Assembly: GCA_037127585.1 (NCBI GenBank)
Contig: JBAXYB010000002.1
Location: 21,495-85,494, forward strand
DNA length: 64,000 bases
Reading direction: 5' to 3'
Origin: CAINDI01 sp037127585
GTDB lineage: Bacteria; Verrucomicrobiota; Verrucomicrobiia; Palsa-1439
The position numbers and the translations under genes are program-made. The notes under the pieces are model-generated. The model made no database searches. It was not told the DNA's origin and saw only the letters and a list, made by a program, of their open reading frames with translations. Below, piece by piece: positions 60,832-64,000 of the stretch. Every line of letters starts with the position of its first letter. Position 1 is the stretch's first letter.

Positions 60832-64000
<3,169 letters not shown>

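Overview
The window is a gene-dense, GC-rich stretch of a bacterial chromosome, most likely from the PVC superphylum and probably Verrucomicrobiota. The evidence is indirect. There are long GC-palindromes that run in-frame through genes, giving peptides such as EGEAPAEP and GRDARAT that I associate with this group. Other lineage hints are an adenosylcobalamin-dependent ribonucleotide reductase, an EboE-like TIM barrel beside a second sugar-isomerase-like TIM barrel, a rhombosortase-like gene and a probable PPi-type PEP carboxykinase. No 16S rRNA gene is present, so the assignment is an inference.

Layout. 1-4360 (+): end of the F1 ATP synthase operon (alpha, gamma, beta, epsilon) followed by a cytidylate-kinase-like gene. 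4365-9903 (-): an overlapping operon purD, S41-like protein, a three-domain fusion (low-molecular-weight phosphatase, RpiB, GlyA), cupin and cobalamin adenosyltransferase. 9947-15397 (-): a secreted protein, nrdJ behind candidate NrdR boxes, and der. 15470-16642 (+): rsmB. 16775-18677 (-): ECF sigma factor, membrane protein and two LTxxQ-type periplasmic proteins. 18751-22344 (-): a lipoprotein, a DEDD exonuclease, a dihydrodipicolinate-reductase-like dehydrogenase and an MFS transporter. 22420-25428 (+): HlyD/ABC/ABC-2 export operon. 25409-26863 (-): a sigma-54 activator, divergent from a five-gene operon at 26991-31174 (rhombosortase-like protein, membrane protein, B12 radical SAM, DUF2157, GDYXXLXY).

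31241-40403: SurA/PpiD-like foldase, glutamine amidotransferase, tandem universal stress protein, orphan ParA, a compositionally odd BRCT gene next to tRNA-Arg(CCG), RNase PH, thioredoxin, two poorly known proteins and a LeuD-type subunit. 40408-45243 (-): a coiled-coil membrane protein, folB, a HAD phosphatase, hpf, then cdd/punA/deoA nucleoside salvage. 45345-55574: secreted surface proteins, two TIM-barrel isomerase-like genes, a TPR protein, trmJ, dtd, a subtilisin with a PKD domain, a zinc-ribbon membrane protein and an exonuclease/endonuclease/phosphatase. 55666-60307 (-): esterase, lipoprotein and mfd. 60385-64000 (+): DUF2721 protein and the first 1057 codons of a probable PPi-PEPCK.

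Genes are packed tightly, and ATGA stop/start overlaps recur in almost every operon, suggesting widespread translational coupling. The most striking non-genic signal is a set of perfect or near-perfect 50-72 bp palindromes scattered between and inside genes. Four are read through in-frame (twice in mfd, once each in the radical SAM and EboE-like genes), one encodes a protein C-terminus and one supplies a stop codon. Cobalamin is a recurring theme: adenosyltransferase, B12-dependent reductase and a B12-binding radical SAM enzyme.
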